A stretch of DNA of 41,034 nucleotides from a virus (IMGVR_UViG_3300027687_000029:1-41034); one strand, 5' to 3'. Numbered from the stretch's first letter, positions 14,921 through 20,913 are shown. Made by a program: numbers and translations. Notes: generated by a model not told the origin, from the sequence alone.

Positions 14921-15169
14921 CTACAGCAATCCCCTCTGTTTGTCAAACGATTTTTGAAGATCACTATAGCCTCCAATAGAATAATCGTACAAAAAAATCT
15001 GCGGATACGTTGTAAACTTGACTTTTTCCCACAGCTCATCCATCGTGTAATCACTATCTAACTGTAAGTATGTAAACTCTACACCCTCACTTTTGAGTAA
15101 GCGCCTTGCTTTATCACAAAAGATACAGTCCTGTTTTCCATAAATAACATACGGTTTAACTACTTTCAT
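14921..15169 (-). CDS. Glutaredoxin
   Basis: An 82-aa thioredoxin-fold protein with the redox motif CIFC (Cys15-Cys18) after an initial beta strand (YVIYGKQD) and a cis-proline loop (TYPQIF near 54-59). Phage glutaredoxins usually reduce ribonucleotide reductase; no RNR lies in the window, so it may serve the host enzyme or a gene outside. Its ATG overlaps the ThyX stop by 4 bp (ATGA), so the two are translationally coupled. Confidence 0.9.
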   Translation of the reverse strand: MKVVKPYVIYGKQDCIFCDKARRLLKSEGVEFTYLQLDSDYTMDELWEKVKFTTYPQIFLYDYSIGGYSDLQKSFDKQRGLL

Positions 15170-15804
15170 TTTTCTACAAATTCCTCGATCATAGGAAATA
15201 TGGGTTTCAGGGCTTCAACACATTCTAGAGCGATAGTTTGGTGTTCTAGTTGTGTGCCGTTCCCGCTACGCAGTTGAATGAAATGTACCCAGCTACGAAT
15301 TGTTCCTGCCATATATAATCGTGATGGAGTGATACCTTCTGGTAAGACTGCCCGCGCTTGTTCTTTTGCGATACCGTTCTTCAACGCCCAGTTGTAAGCT
15401 GTCATAGAGGCGTGCCAAGCATTTCTCTGCTTAGTTAGCCATTCTAGATGTATGGGGCCGTCCTCTAGTCGTACAGAATTCTGTCGATTCTTAGGATCTT
15501 GTCCTCTAGCTTCTCTGAAGGCAGGTATTGGTAGTTCGTCTACTGTTGCATAACGCTGACTAAACTCTTGAAAAGAAAAGGATCTATGACGCAGTATCTG
15601 TCTAGCAATATCTCTGGTGGTGTCTATTTCCATTGTTACAGATACCATCTCTAAAGGAGACCAGTGTCCGTGTTTAATGAGGTATCGTACTAATTTTTCT
15701 GCGGTTTCTTCATTGTTTTGGTTTGAAGGGTTGGACACCCTTGCTGCGAATGCTATATCATTTAATACATCATCGCTTGACTTACTAACTATTCTAACTG
15801 CCAC
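15166..15804 (-). CDS. thyX: FAD-dependent thymidylate synthase ThyX
   Basis: Makes dTMP from dUMP with methylene-THF and NADPH through FAD, releasing THF rather than dihydrofolate. The ThyX signature RHRSFSFQEFSQRY (72-85) fits RHRxxSxxxxSxRY exactly, and the C-terminal YMAGTIRSWVHFIQLR segment is typical. The length (212 aa) is normal. The start is GTG 15804, overlapping the previous stop as TAGTG. With the phage SHMT it forms a self-sufficient methylene-THF cycle. Confidence 0.97.
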   Translation of the reverse strand: MAVRIVSKSSDDVLNDIAFAARVSNPSNQNNEETAEKLVRYLIKHGHWSPLEMVSVTMEIDTTRDIARQILRHRSFSFQEFSQRYATVDELPIPAFREARGQDPKNRQNSVRLEDGPIHLEWLTKQRNAWHASMTAYNWALKNGIAKEQARAVLPEGITPSRLYMAGTIRSWVHFIQLRSGNGTQLEHQTIALECVEALKPIFPMIEEFVEK

Positions 15805-16373
15805 TATCTTGTAATCCTTTCGTTGTAATCTGCTTCGTTTTCATCCCACCACTCTGGCTTATCCCTGTACTTCCAGCTGGCAAAGGTTGCTTTGTCTTTG
15901 TGGTAGAAGGCTCTGTAACTAGCAATGGGCTTGTCTGATTTGAGTTCATCGGGCATAGCCTGTGCAAAGGTAGTGAGACCGGTACTGGGTAAGCTGATAT
16001 CAGGTAGCTGGAGTATAACTTCATGCACTGACTTATGTTCTTTACCGTAGCGATATCTGTACTCGTCGTTGAGCGCAAGACCGTAGCAGAATAACCACTC
16101 GTAGTTCTGCTGGGACTCTCTTGCCCATATAGTACAGGGGTGATTGTACATAGTGGGAAGATAAGGAAAGTCCCTAACAGGATTTTTCTTTGCTTCTTTA
16201 ACAACTGCCCATTCCTCTCTAGTAAGTTTTTGTGGTACATAGCCAAGGTACTTATCTATCCAGTGATTAGTACATAGCATCTGTGCTGCCTCTAGGGGCA
16301 TCTTTACAATATGCTTGTCAACGTGATATTCAGCACACTTGTCTAAATCTTCATCTAATATAAAAATATTCAT
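15804..16373 (-). CDS. Conserved phage protein of unknown function, 189 aa
   Basis: The N-terminus (MNIFILDEDLDKCAEYHVDK, then HIVKMPLEAAQML) and later NHPCTIWARESQQNYEWL and RYRYGKEHKSVHE fit a family common in phages, with conserved His, Asp, Cys and Trp residues suggesting an enzyme. No activity is established to my knowledge. Because MNIFxLD is the family N-terminus, ATG 16373 is credible. The promoter at 16381-16409 predicts an RNA start at about 16374, one base before the ATG, so the mRNA looks leaderless. Confidence 0.65.
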   Translation of the reverse strand: MNIFILDEDLDKCAEYHVDKHIVKMPLEAAQMLCTNHWIDKYLGYVPQKLTREEWAVVKEAKKNPVRDFPYLPTMYNHPCTIWARESQQNYEWLFCYGLALNDEYRYRYGKEHKSVHEVILQLPDISLPSTGLTTFAQAMPDELKSDKPIASYRAFYHKDKATFASWKYRDKPEWWDENEADYNERITR

Positions 16374-16380
16374 AGTGTGT

Positions 16381-16409
16381 ATTATGACACCTTATTATTA
16401 ATTTGTCAA
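16381..16409 (-). promoter_or_regulatory. Promoter giving a near-leaderless mRNA
   Basis: The minus strand carries TTGACA (16404-16409), 17 bp and CATAAT (16381-16386), preceded by AAAATTATTC. The predicted start at 16374 is one base before ATG 16373. It heads the thyX operon. Confidence 0.85.
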
Positions 16410-16420
16410 GAATAATTTTA

Positions 16421-16741
16421 TTACAAACTATCTTTATTTCTCCACTCTCTTAGCCACTTAGAGCCAGCACGCTCAGCATCCATAAAGACTGCGTTGGTGA
16501 ACCCTATAGGTATAATTATTGCTAAATGAATAAAGATGCTAGCTAGTGTACTATAGTTTACTAGTCCTAAGTAATGACTTGCTATAAACCCGAAGTATGC
16601 ACTCCACATTGTAAACAAAGCCAGCGTAAAATACATCTGCAAACTAGGATCGCCAATAAATCTCAATGGATTAAACCGCACATCCATAACATAACGCCAG
16701 CTATCAACCACGAATATGGTTGCTCTTTTTAATCGTATCAT
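16421..16741 (-). CDS. Integral membrane protein of the lysis region, 106 aa
   Basis: Two hydrophobic segments near residues 35-57 (MYFTLALFTMWSAYFGFIAS) and 64-84 (TLASIFIHLAIIIPIGFTNA), a basic N-terminus and a charged C-terminal tail (RAGSKWLREWRNKDSL). Its ATG overlaps the lysozyme stop (ATGA). Position after holin and lysozyme suggests a lysis accessory, but no lipobox, signal peptide or coiled coil typical of spanins is visible. Confidence 0.65.
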   Translation of the reverse strand: MIRLKRATIFVVDSWRYVMDVRFNPLRFIGDPSLQMYFTLALFTMWSAYFGFIASHYLGLVNYSTLASIFIHLAIIIPIGFTNAVFMDAERAGSKWLREWRNKDSL

Positions 16742-17184
16742 ACATTTTCCAATCTGCTCATTAATCTTTCGGCTCTATTAGGTACTTGTCGGTACCATAA
16801 GGAGTCCCTACCCTCTTTTGCTGCTTCTACCCAATCTGATTTGTTAAGGGCCGCATGCATATTCTTAAACTTAGATAGCCGTGGTCTGCCCATATTAAAG
16901 ATCATGTTTACAAGTATTTCTTGAACTTCCCCTGGCCAATCGTCGAAGTAGTCCTCCCTATATAGGATTAGACACTCTCGTATTGACGTATGCAGGTCTT
17001 GCATAAACACTGACTTGACTCGATCCTCACTAACCCTCGTTCCAACCTCTAAGCCAAACTCTTCGTCCTGCTTTGTTATCAGATGGCCGACTCCAAAAGT
17101 AGGATATCCCAAATGGTCATTGTAAATTTCATACTTAATTCCTTCGTCTAGTTGTAGCTGTTTGTATACATTATCTTGGTTCAT
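16738..17184 (-). CDS. Lysozyme (endolysin), glycoside hydrolase 24, T4-like
   Basis: A 148-aa muramidase that cleaves peptidoglycan at lysis. The catalytic triad spacing of T4 lysozyme is kept: Glu14 (LDEG), Asp23 (YNDHLGYPTFGVGH) and Thr29. The rest follows the GH24 core to LWYRQVPNRAERL. There is no signal peptide or SAR segment, so it needs a holin, which is encoded just upstream. I choose ATG 17184 with GAGGA 6 nt upstream; TTG 17190 would add two residues. Confidence 0.93.
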   Translation of the reverse strand: MNQDNVYKQLQLDEGIKYEIYNDHLGYPTFGVGHLITKQDEEFGLEVGTRVSEDRVKSVFMQDLHTSIRECLILYREDYFDDWPGEVQEILVNMIFNMGRPRLSKFKNMHAALNKSDWVEAAKEGRDSLWYRQVPNRAERLMSRLENV

Positions 17185-17360
17185 ATGCAATCCTCTGCGT
17201 TTCTTATCTGTCCAGTGTACTCGTAAAAGAACTGTCGTTCCGTTATCTCTAATACGTCGTAGTCGTCTGACTTATCGTAGCCGAACTCTTCTACATCTTC
17301 TAGCAAACACCAGTCTCCATTAGGCCATTCGCAAAGTTTTACTAAATTATTCAGCGTCAT
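17181..17360 (-). CDS. Small acidic protein in the lysis operon, 59 aa
   Basis: The function is not recognised. It starts at ATG 17360 with GAGGAG 7 nt upstream. The upstream extension to 17447 has no ribosome binding site and overlaps another small gene. The protein is soluble and acidic (CLLEDVEEFGYDKSDDYDVL). It overlaps the lysozyme start by 4 bp, so it is translated with it. Confidence 0.55.
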   Translation of the reverse strand: MTLNNLVKLCEWPNGDWCLLEDVEEFGYDKSDDYDVLEITERQFFYEYTGQIRNAEDCI

Positions 17361-17493
17361 TTCTTTGCTCCTCAATCTTAGATGTGTCCTGTGTTTCATT
17401 ACTTTCGTCCTCCCCGTAACGACCCCGATCACGGTTTCCATCACCATTTAGCTCAGTTAAATCCTGTTGGGTCTCTTTGAAATTTCTTTCCAT
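17347..17493 (-). CDS. Small hydrophilic protein, 48 aa, coupled to holin
   Basis: ATG 17493 overlaps the holin stop as TAATG and has AGGGA upstream. The frame starts MERNFKETQQDLTELNGD and is very rich in Asp, Glu, Asn, Arg and Gln, so probably disordered. It ends inside the start of the 59-aa gene (14-bp overlap). The chain of overlaps supports translation. The function is unknown. Confidence 0.5.
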   Translation of the reverse strand: MERNFKETQQDLTELNGDGNRDRGRYGEDESNETQDTSKIEEQRNDAE

Positions 17494-17882
17494 TACTTTT
17501 CCCTACTCACGCCTTGTACTTTTTCGTAGCTTCTCATGGCCCCTAATCCTAGCATACCCATCATTACGGGAGTGAGTGCTTCGGTATCTACGGGGGGTAA
17601 CTCTATCCATACAGAAAGTATGGGATGTAGTATCACGTTATATAATAATCCTAAGCCGCACGTCCAACCAATTGCTGGTCTCCATCCGGCTACAAATAAA
17701 GATTTATGTGCAGCTTCGACTTTGTTTACTTCTAGTTGCGCTAGCTGTTGTGCGTGATGCTGTTTATCCGCTAATGTAGCTATTTCATGTGCTAACTTAT
17801 TAGCTTGATCTTTGTCTACTATAAACTCTGATACTAAACCTGATACAGGCCCAATCAGCTCTTTTATAAATCCAAGTGCCAT
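17493..17882 (-). CDS. Holin, 3-TM gene-transfer-agent type
   Basis: A 129-aa protein with an N-terminal helical region, a coiled-coil-like stretch (KLAHEIATLADKQHHAQQLA) and then the signature FVAGWRPAIGWTCGLGLLYN followed by further hydrophobic segments near 80-92 and 103-117. This is the layout of the GTA_holin_3TM family, which perforates the inner membrane to release endolysin. AAGGA lies upstream of ATG 17882. It is followed at once by the small coupled genes and lysozyme. Confidence 0.85.
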   Translation of the reverse strand: MALGFIKELIGPVSGLVSEFIVDKDQANKLAHEIATLADKQHHAQQLAQLEVNKVEAAHKSLFVAGWRPAIGWTCGLGLLYNVILHPILSVWIELPPVDTEALTPVMMGMLGLGAMRSYEKVQGVSREK

Positions 17883-17916
17883 AATATATCCTTATGGAGA
17901 ACTATATAGTGAAGAA

Positions 17917-17932
17917 GGGACTATTAAGTCCC
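17917..17932 (-). other. Short hairpin upstream of holin
   Basis: GGGACT, four bases, AGTCCC (17917-17922 with 17927-17932). On the minus strand it is followed by TTCTTC, so it could be a weak terminator or an RNA element that modulates holin translation between the tiny membrane ORFs and holin. Confidence 0.35.
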
Positions 17933-17942
17933 TCCAGTTTTA

Positions 17943-18053
17943 CTACCAAGCTAGCGCCGATAACGTCCCCATTACTATGGCCAATGACCATATGAAATCG
18001 CAGAGTATACCGTCGCAGGCAATCTCTTCTAGCCTTATTTTCATCATTTTCAC
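17943..18053 (-). CDS. Possible 36-aa single-pass membrane protein
   Basis: GTG 18053 has AGGAAGAG at good spacing; in-frame ATGs at 18047 and 18044 are alternatives. A charged N-terminus (KMMKIRLEEIACD) leads into a hydrophobic segment (FIWSLAIVMGTLSALAW) that ends the protein. It lies just upstream of holin. A small membrane partner or lysis modulator is plausible from position only. Confidence 0.45.
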   Translation of the reverse strand: MKMMKIRLEEIACDGILCDFIWSLAIVMGTLSALAW

Positions 18054-18094
18054 TATTTATCTCTTCCTGGGCGTTTGTGGTGCTCCGACCGTTT

Positions 18095-18175
18095 TTAGTC
18101 TATCCAGTGTGAATAAATCTGTACTGAAAAATACAGAAGCATTACTAAAACCCCAAGAGTCGTTCCATTAATCAT
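18095..18175 (-). CDS. Possible 26-aa hydrophobic peptide
   Basis: ATG 18175 overlaps the end of the 55-aa gene by 8 bp. The peptide begins MINGTTLGVLVMLLYFSVQI and is almost entirely one membrane helix. No separate ribosome binding site is evident, so it would depend on coupling. Weakly supported alone, but it is one of three tiny membrane frames in a row. Confidence 0.35.
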   Translation of the reverse strand: MINGTTLGVLVMLLYFSVQIYSHWID

Positions 18176-18335
18176 AGTGTGTGAACAGCTCCTCGTCATC
18201 TACGTCGAGCTTCCCCAGGCCCAATAACCATTCTATTGTATCTACGGTTCCTTCTCTTTTTCCTAGCTTATAACTACTGTACATAGCCCCTGCTAATATA
18301 AAAGCTAAAAGAGCGTAAAACTCGATACCGGTCAT
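18168..18335 (-). CDS. Small membrane-anchored protein, 55 aa, first gene of the lysis operon
   Basis: ATG 18335 has AGGAG 6 nt upstream and follows the promoter at 18382-18410 by about 40 nt. An N-terminal hydrophobic helix (IEFYALLAFILAGAMYSS, residues 4-21) is followed by a cytoplasmic-type acidic tail (KLDVDDEELFTHYD). The N-in/N-out topology is uncertain. It may be an antiholin or pinholin-like partner, which is inferred only from position at the head of the lysis cassette. Confidence 0.6.
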   Translation of the reverse strand: MTGIEFYALLAFILAGAMYSSYKLGKREGTVDTIEWLLGLGKLDVDDEELFTHYD

Positions 18336-18381
18336 GAACTACTCCTGTTTTTCTTTTTTGTCTTCTTAGGATTTCTAAGAT

Positions 18382-18410
18382 ATTATAGGGGAAATCGGTT
18401 GCAAAGTCAA
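18382..18410 (-). promoter_or_regulatory. Leftward promoter of the divergent pair (lysis operon)
   Basis: The minus strand carries TTGACT (18405-18410), 17 bp and TATAAT (18382-18387), with AAAAATAATA upstream. The predicted start is near 18375, driving the lysis cassette. Confidence 0.88.
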
Positions 18411-18452
18411 GTATTATTTTTGAGTGACTGTTAAAAATAACACTTGACTTTG
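18402..18452. repeat. 20-bp inverted repeat forming the core of the divergent promoters
   Basis: The arm at 18433-18452 (AAAAATAACACTTGACTTTG) is repeated in inverted orientation at 18402-18421 with one mismatch and an 11-bp centre. Each arm holds a -35 hexamer and its upstream AT extension, so the two opposed promoters are mirror copies. Confidence 0.9.
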
Positions 18453-18472
18453 GAGGTTATTGCTATTATAAT
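18444..18472 (+). promoter_or_regulatory. Rightward promoter of the divergent pair
   Basis: TTGACT (18444-18449), 17 bp and TATAAT (18467-18472), with AAAAATAACAC upstream. The predicted start near 18479 gives a 20-nt leader before ATG 18499 with AGGAAA as ribosome binding site. Confidence 0.88.
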
Positions 18473-18498
18473 TATACCTATAATGAAATAGGAAATCT

Positions 18499-18681
18499 AT
18501 GAAATATACGAGAAGACCTTGGACGTATGACGAGAGAGTTACGCTATCAAAGCAATACTACTCATCAGACTGTGAGAGGCTACAAGAACTGTTTCCTGAC
18601 CGATCTTACAACTCCTGTGTGAAACAGGCTAAGTATCTAAGAGACAGAGGTTGGGTTTTTATAAAGAAGAGTAAGGAATAA
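18499..18681 (+). CDS. Single-domain Myb/SANT-like HTH protein, 60 aa
   Basis: One small three-helix unit: PWTYDERVTLSKQYYSSDCE followed by CVKQAKYLRDRGW. It matches the family pattern here (P/N-W/Y-T, helix, YxxN-like turn, S..K...L..GV/W). As the first gene of the rightward operon at a divergent promoter it could be a regulator of that promoter. Its stop overlaps the next ATG (TAATG). Confidence 0.65.
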   Translation: MKYTRRPWTYDERVTLSKQYYSSDCERLQELFPDRSYNSCVKQAKYLRDRGWVFIKKSKE

Positions 18682-18866
18682 TGCCAAAGACAAAAGTAAC
18701 AACAGAAGAGTTAATCGAGCAACTACAGAGGGAGTTCGAAGTAGAAGAACTCGACTTCGAGAAAGACACCTATAATGATGCTGATTATGAAGATGGACAA
18801 CCCGATAGCTATACAGAATATCAAGACCTGTACGATGGGGATGACTCTTTTGGAGATTACATTTGA
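18681..18866 (+). CDS. Very acidic small protein, 61 aa
   Basis: The function is not recognised. A helical N-terminus (TEELIEQLQREFEVEELDFE) is followed by a Tyr/Asp-rich tail (YTEYQDLYDGDDSFGDYI). Strong negative charge suggests a DNA mimic or a partner of a basic protein such as the bS21 homologue encoded next. It overlaps both neighbours, consistent with coupled translation. Confidence 0.55.
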   Translation: MPKTKVTTEELIEQLQREFEVEELDFEKDTYNDADYEDGQPDSYTEYQDLYDGDDSFGDYI

Positions 18867-19057
18867 AAGTATCAGTAAGAAATGGTAATATAAATAGTGC
18901 TATCAGAGCACTGAAAAGAAACACCAAAGACAGCCTCATTGAACTGAGGGGAAAACAACATTACGAGAAGCCTAGCTCCAAAAGGAACAAAGCGAAAGCG
19001 TCAGCTCGTATCAGAGAACAAAAAAGGCAAAGAGATGATAAGCGGAACAAATTTTGA
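18863..19057 (+). CDS. rpsU: Ribosomal protein bS21 homologue
   Basis: A 64-aa basic protein matching the S21 layout: V-x-V-R-x-G-x-I-N-x-A-I-R-x-L-K-R at the N-terminus, then ELRGKQHYEKPSSKRNKAK, closely following the cellular FYEKPTTERKRAKA motif, and a Lys/Arg tail. It starts at TTG 18863 (GGAG 8 nt upstream), with the TTG overlapping the previous TGA. S21 sits at the mRNA exit region of the 30S subunit and aids initiation. Phage copies are known and are thought to bias host ribosomes toward phage messages. Confidence 0.85.
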   Translation: MKVSVRNGNINSAIRALKRNTKDSLIELRGKQHYEKPSSKRNKAKASARIREQKRQRDDKRNKF

Positions 19058-19415
19058 GTTAGTTGGCGACTTTATGGAAGCGTTTGGACAAACGTGTGAG
19101 GTAGAGCCTACATTAAGTGACTTCAATACTCGGGAGCTAAGAATCTCTTTGATTGAAGAAGAGTTGGACGAATTAAAGCAAGCTATCGAAGATAGGGACG
19201 TTGTAGACGTAGCAGATGCACTTACAGATTTACTGTACGTTATTTATGGGGCTGGCCAATCTTTCGGCATTGATTTAGACGAGTGTTTTGCCGAAGTGCA
19301 TTACAGTAATATGTCTAAGCTAGAGAACGGAAAGCCACTCTATCGTGAAGATGGTAAAGTATTAAAGGGTAAGGAGTACTTCCCGCCCAATCTAGAGGCA
19401 GTATTAGATGTATAA
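19035..19415 (+). CDS. MazG-like nucleotide pyrophosphohydrolase
   Basis: An all-alpha NTP pyrophosphohydrolase of 126 aa. The metal-binding EEELDELKQA (about 41-50) and DVADALTDLLYV (about 58-69) fit the ExxE and ExxD pattern of the MazG/PRA-PH superfamily. The C-terminus (MSKLENGKPLYREDGKVLKG) is typical of phage members. It would hydrolyse (d)NTPs or alarmone-like nucleotides. It overlaps bS21 by 23 bp. Confidence 0.82.
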   Translation: MISGTNFELVGDFMEAFGQTCEVEPTLSDFNTRELRISLIEEELDELKQAIEDRDVVDVADALTDLLYVIYGAGQSFGIDLDECFAEVHYSNMSKLENGKPLYREDGKVLKGKEYFPPNLEAVLDV

Positions 19416-19647
19416 GTGTATATGTCATGCTGTAACAGATGGTGATGTCGACCAATATCACCTAATAGGAACTAAGTGCGGTAAGTGTCTTGAAGCAGGT
19501 CCGATGACGGATGGTTATAGCTTTGAAACTGGCTATAAGTTTAAGATGGATAACTTAGTAATAAAGGGGAAGTTTGAAGGAGCTGACTCCGACAAACGCG
19601 ATTATATTAAAAGCCAACTCGAAACAGAGATTCGCTACACATTTTAG
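19408..19647 (+). CDS. Bfd-like [2Fe-2S] protein, 79 aa
   Basis: The N-terminus MYKCICHAVTDGDV and IGTKCGKCLEAG resemble the bacterioferritin-associated ferredoxin domain. Four cysteines at 4, 6, 24 and 27 could hold a [2Fe-2S] cluster, with a shorter spacing between the pairs than in cellular Bfd (cysteines 4, 6, 38, 41). The rest is unassigned. The role in a phage is unknown; iron release or redox sensing are possibilities. It overlaps the MazG gene by 8 bp. Confidence 0.65.
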   Translation: MYKCICHAVTDGDVDQYHLIGTKCGKCLEAGPMTDGYSFETGYKFKMDNLVIKGKFEGADSDKRDYIKSQLETEIRYTF

Positions 19648-19656
19648 GAGATCGGT

Positions 19657-19854
19657 ATGAACATGAACTTGACAAAGTATTTATTTATTGAAGGTGTTAT
19701 ATCAGAGGCAGATCGTAAAGCAGGAGAACTTGTTTTAATTCCTACTATTACGTTTGAGTACTTAAATTATAAGGAAGATGGTATAGATTGGACACTACGT
19801 CTTGCCTGGTTGCTTGCACACTTAGAAATTACATTTAACTGGAGAGGGGTGTAA
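19657..19854 (+). CDS. Hypothetical protein, 65 aa
   Basis: The function is not recognised. It is a small soluble protein with aromatic strands (TFEYLNYKEDGIDWTL) and a short amphipathic helix at the C-terminus (RLAWLLAHLEITFNW). AGGAG lies upstream and the stop overlaps the next start (TAATG). Confidence 0.55.
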   Translation: MNMNLTKYLFIEGVISEADRKAGELVLIPTITFEYLNYKEDGIDWTLRLAWLLAHLEITFNWRGV

Positions 19855-20003
19855 TGGGACTAGGATTTCAAGACGGGTTTCAACCTGCACTAGCGTTCTG
19901 GGAACATTGGTGTAAGGGAGAAAATGATATGATTTCTACTGAGGAAGGGTACCCATGCAATTGGTGTGGGCTTACAGAAGAGGATATGAACGATGGAGAT
20001 TAA
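19854..20003 (+). CDS. Small CxxC protein, 49 aa
   Basis: ATG 19854 overlaps the previous TAA. The sequence begins MGLGFQDGFQPALAFWEHWC and later has PCNWCGLTEEDM. One CxxC plus Cys20 could bind a metal, but there are too few ligands for a clear zinc ribbon. It is acidic overall. The function is unknown; translation is supported by the overlap. Confidence 0.5.
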   Translation: MGLGFQDGFQPALAFWEHWCKGENDMISTEEGYPCNWCGLTEEDMNDGD

Positions 20004-20190
20004 TGCTATAACCCCGGTGCGGCGTACACTTGCTGCACCTCAGACTAGAACAGATACAGTAACAACTGTGAACAAATTAGCTGACGGTACTCACAAGGTA
20101 AGTCAGGATCACTATACTGTCACGCTCTACGATAGAGGTGGTAGTTTACAAACTGTGCAACGTAGTTTTAGCACTAATTATCTGGTATGA
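19993..20190 (+). CDS. Hypothetical protein, 65 aa, last gene of the rightward operon
   Basis: The function is not recognised. Thr/Val-rich, with alternating strands (TRTDTVTTVNKLADGTHKV, HYTVTLYDRGGSL). It overlaps the CxxC gene by 11 bp, and GAGGA lies 9-10 nt upstream. It is followed directly by a terminator. Confidence 0.55.
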   Translation: MEINAITPVRRTLAAPQTRTDTVTTVNKLADGTHKVSQDHYTVTLYDRGGSLQTVQRSFSTNYLV

Positions 20191-20191
20191 A

Positions 20192-20212
20192 AAAGGGGCG
20201 TTAAGCCCCTTT
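20192..20212. terminator. Bidirectional terminator between convergent operons
   Basis: AAAGGGGC (20192-20199), loop GTTAA and GCCCCTTT (20205-20212), with A-tract and T-rich flanks on the two sides. It serves both the rightward 18.5-20.2 kb operon and the leftward operon ending at 20211. Confidence 0.88.
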
Positions 20213-20393
20213 ATTCTTTGTCTACTATCTTTTTTAATTCTGCCAACTTGAGAAGTAATGTACTTCTTTGTAGCTCTGTTGGCTCTTCACCCATAACTCC
20301 ATTGATATACCACTGAATATCCTTAACTGCTTCATCTATATTCTTTAGTTTAGTCAAATTGGAGTTCCTCTTGTAGTACGGTGGTAGCTTCAT
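20211..20393 (-). CDS. Hypothetical helical protein, 60 aa
   Basis: The function is not recognised. A basic N-terminus (MKLPPYYKRNSNLTKL) is followed by two predicted helices with a Leu-rich C-terminal one (LLLKLAELKKIVDKE). It overlaps the 3' end of the preceding gene by 44 bp. AAGGAG lies a little far (13 nt) from ATG 20393. Confidence 0.5.
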   Translation of the reverse strand: MKLPPYYKRNSNLTKLKNIDEAVKDIQWYINGVMGEEPTELQRSTLLLKLAELKKIVDKE

Positions 20394-20529
20394 GTTCTGC
20401 TATCGCTCCTTTTAATATGCCCGTAATTGACATGCCTACTAGCATTGCTAGTGCTTCTTGGTCTAGTTCCATCTTCAGGTTAGCACTGCCATCCCAAAAC
20501 TCTTCTACATCTGATACTTCAATTTTCAT
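20350..20529 (-). CDS. Hypothetical protein, 59 aa
   Basis: ATG 20529 with GGGA upstream. It begins MKIEVSDVEEFWDGSANLKM and continues with a helix (EALAMLVGMSITGILKGAI) that is hydrophobic enough to be amphipathic or membrane-associated. It overlaps the 60-aa gene downstream. The function is unknown. Confidence 0.5.
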   Translation of the reverse strand: MKIEVSDVEEFWDGSANLKMELDQEALAMLVGMSITGILKGAIAEHEATTVLQEELQFD

Positions 20530-20580
20530 ACTAATCCCATAAGTTTCTGTAATATTTATCCGCTACACTTTTATCCATTT

Positions 20581-20736
20581 CTATGGTCTGTACTCCAAAA
20601 AAGTATAGAACTTAAACCATAGGAATGAAACATCTAAACAACGCTCAACTAATGATATTGAGATAGAAGGAAGCAAGTAAACAGTCTTCTCATGTGTCCA
20701 CTGATTACTGAAACGATATACTCTTTTACTTGTCAT
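20581..20736 (-). CDS. Hypothetical small basic/aromatic protein, 51 aa
   Basis: ATG 20736 overlaps the previous TGA (ATGA) and has GGA 8 nt upstream. It begins MTSKRVYRFSNQWTHEKTVY and ends in an aromatic stretch (FLWFKFYTFLEYRP). No family is recognised. The coupled start supports translation. Confidence 0.45.
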   Translation of the reverse strand: MTSKRVYRFSNQWTHEKTVYLLPSISISLVERCLDVSFLWFKFYTFLEYRP

Positions 20737-20834
20737 ATACACTTCCACATTAATTCTCCTGCTATGTCACTTAAATAAACTAATAGTTGTAGATTGAGTA
20801 CAATTAGTACAAATCCTGCTAGATCACAAATCAT
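20733..20834 (-). CDS. Possible 33-aa membrane peptide
   Basis: ATG 20834 has GGAG 7 nt upstream. The peptide (start MICDLAGFVLIVLNLQLLVY) is one hydrophobic helix with a short tail. It overlaps the previous tiny gene by 11 bp and the next by 4 bp (ATGA). It is part of a chain of micro-ORFs. Confidence 0.45.
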   Translation of the reverse strand: MICDLAGFVLIVLNLQLLVYLSDIAGELMWKCI

Positions 20835-20913
20835 CTAATAACTCCACGATTACCCAGAGTAATACTAGGTATGCTGCGGCGAGTACTGACCCCGCCCATA
20901 CTTCAAATATCAT
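20824..20913 (-). CDS. Possible 29-aa membrane peptide
   Basis: ATG 20913 lies 11 bp inside the end of the 93-aa gene. The peptide (MIFEVWAGSVLAAAYLVLLW and a short acidic tail) is a single membrane helix. Its ribosome binding site is weak, so it would rely on coupling to the upstream gene. Confidence 0.4.
   Translation of the reverse strand: MIFEVWAGSVLAAAYLVLLWVIVELLDDL

Noticed and set aside
17812-18171. 119-aa rightward frame antisense to holin and the tiny lysis ORFs
   Set aside because: No ribosome binding site, overlaps the conserved holin and the start of the operon; most likely a shadow frame.
20530-20580. 15-aa frame (MDKSVADKYYRNLWD) between small genes
   Set aside because: Too short and no clear ribosome binding site; left out although its stop overlaps the next start.
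20733-20750. Five-codon frame with an AGGAG site (MWKCI)
   Set aside because: It is the in-frame end of the 33-aa ORF; no evidence that it is a separate gene.
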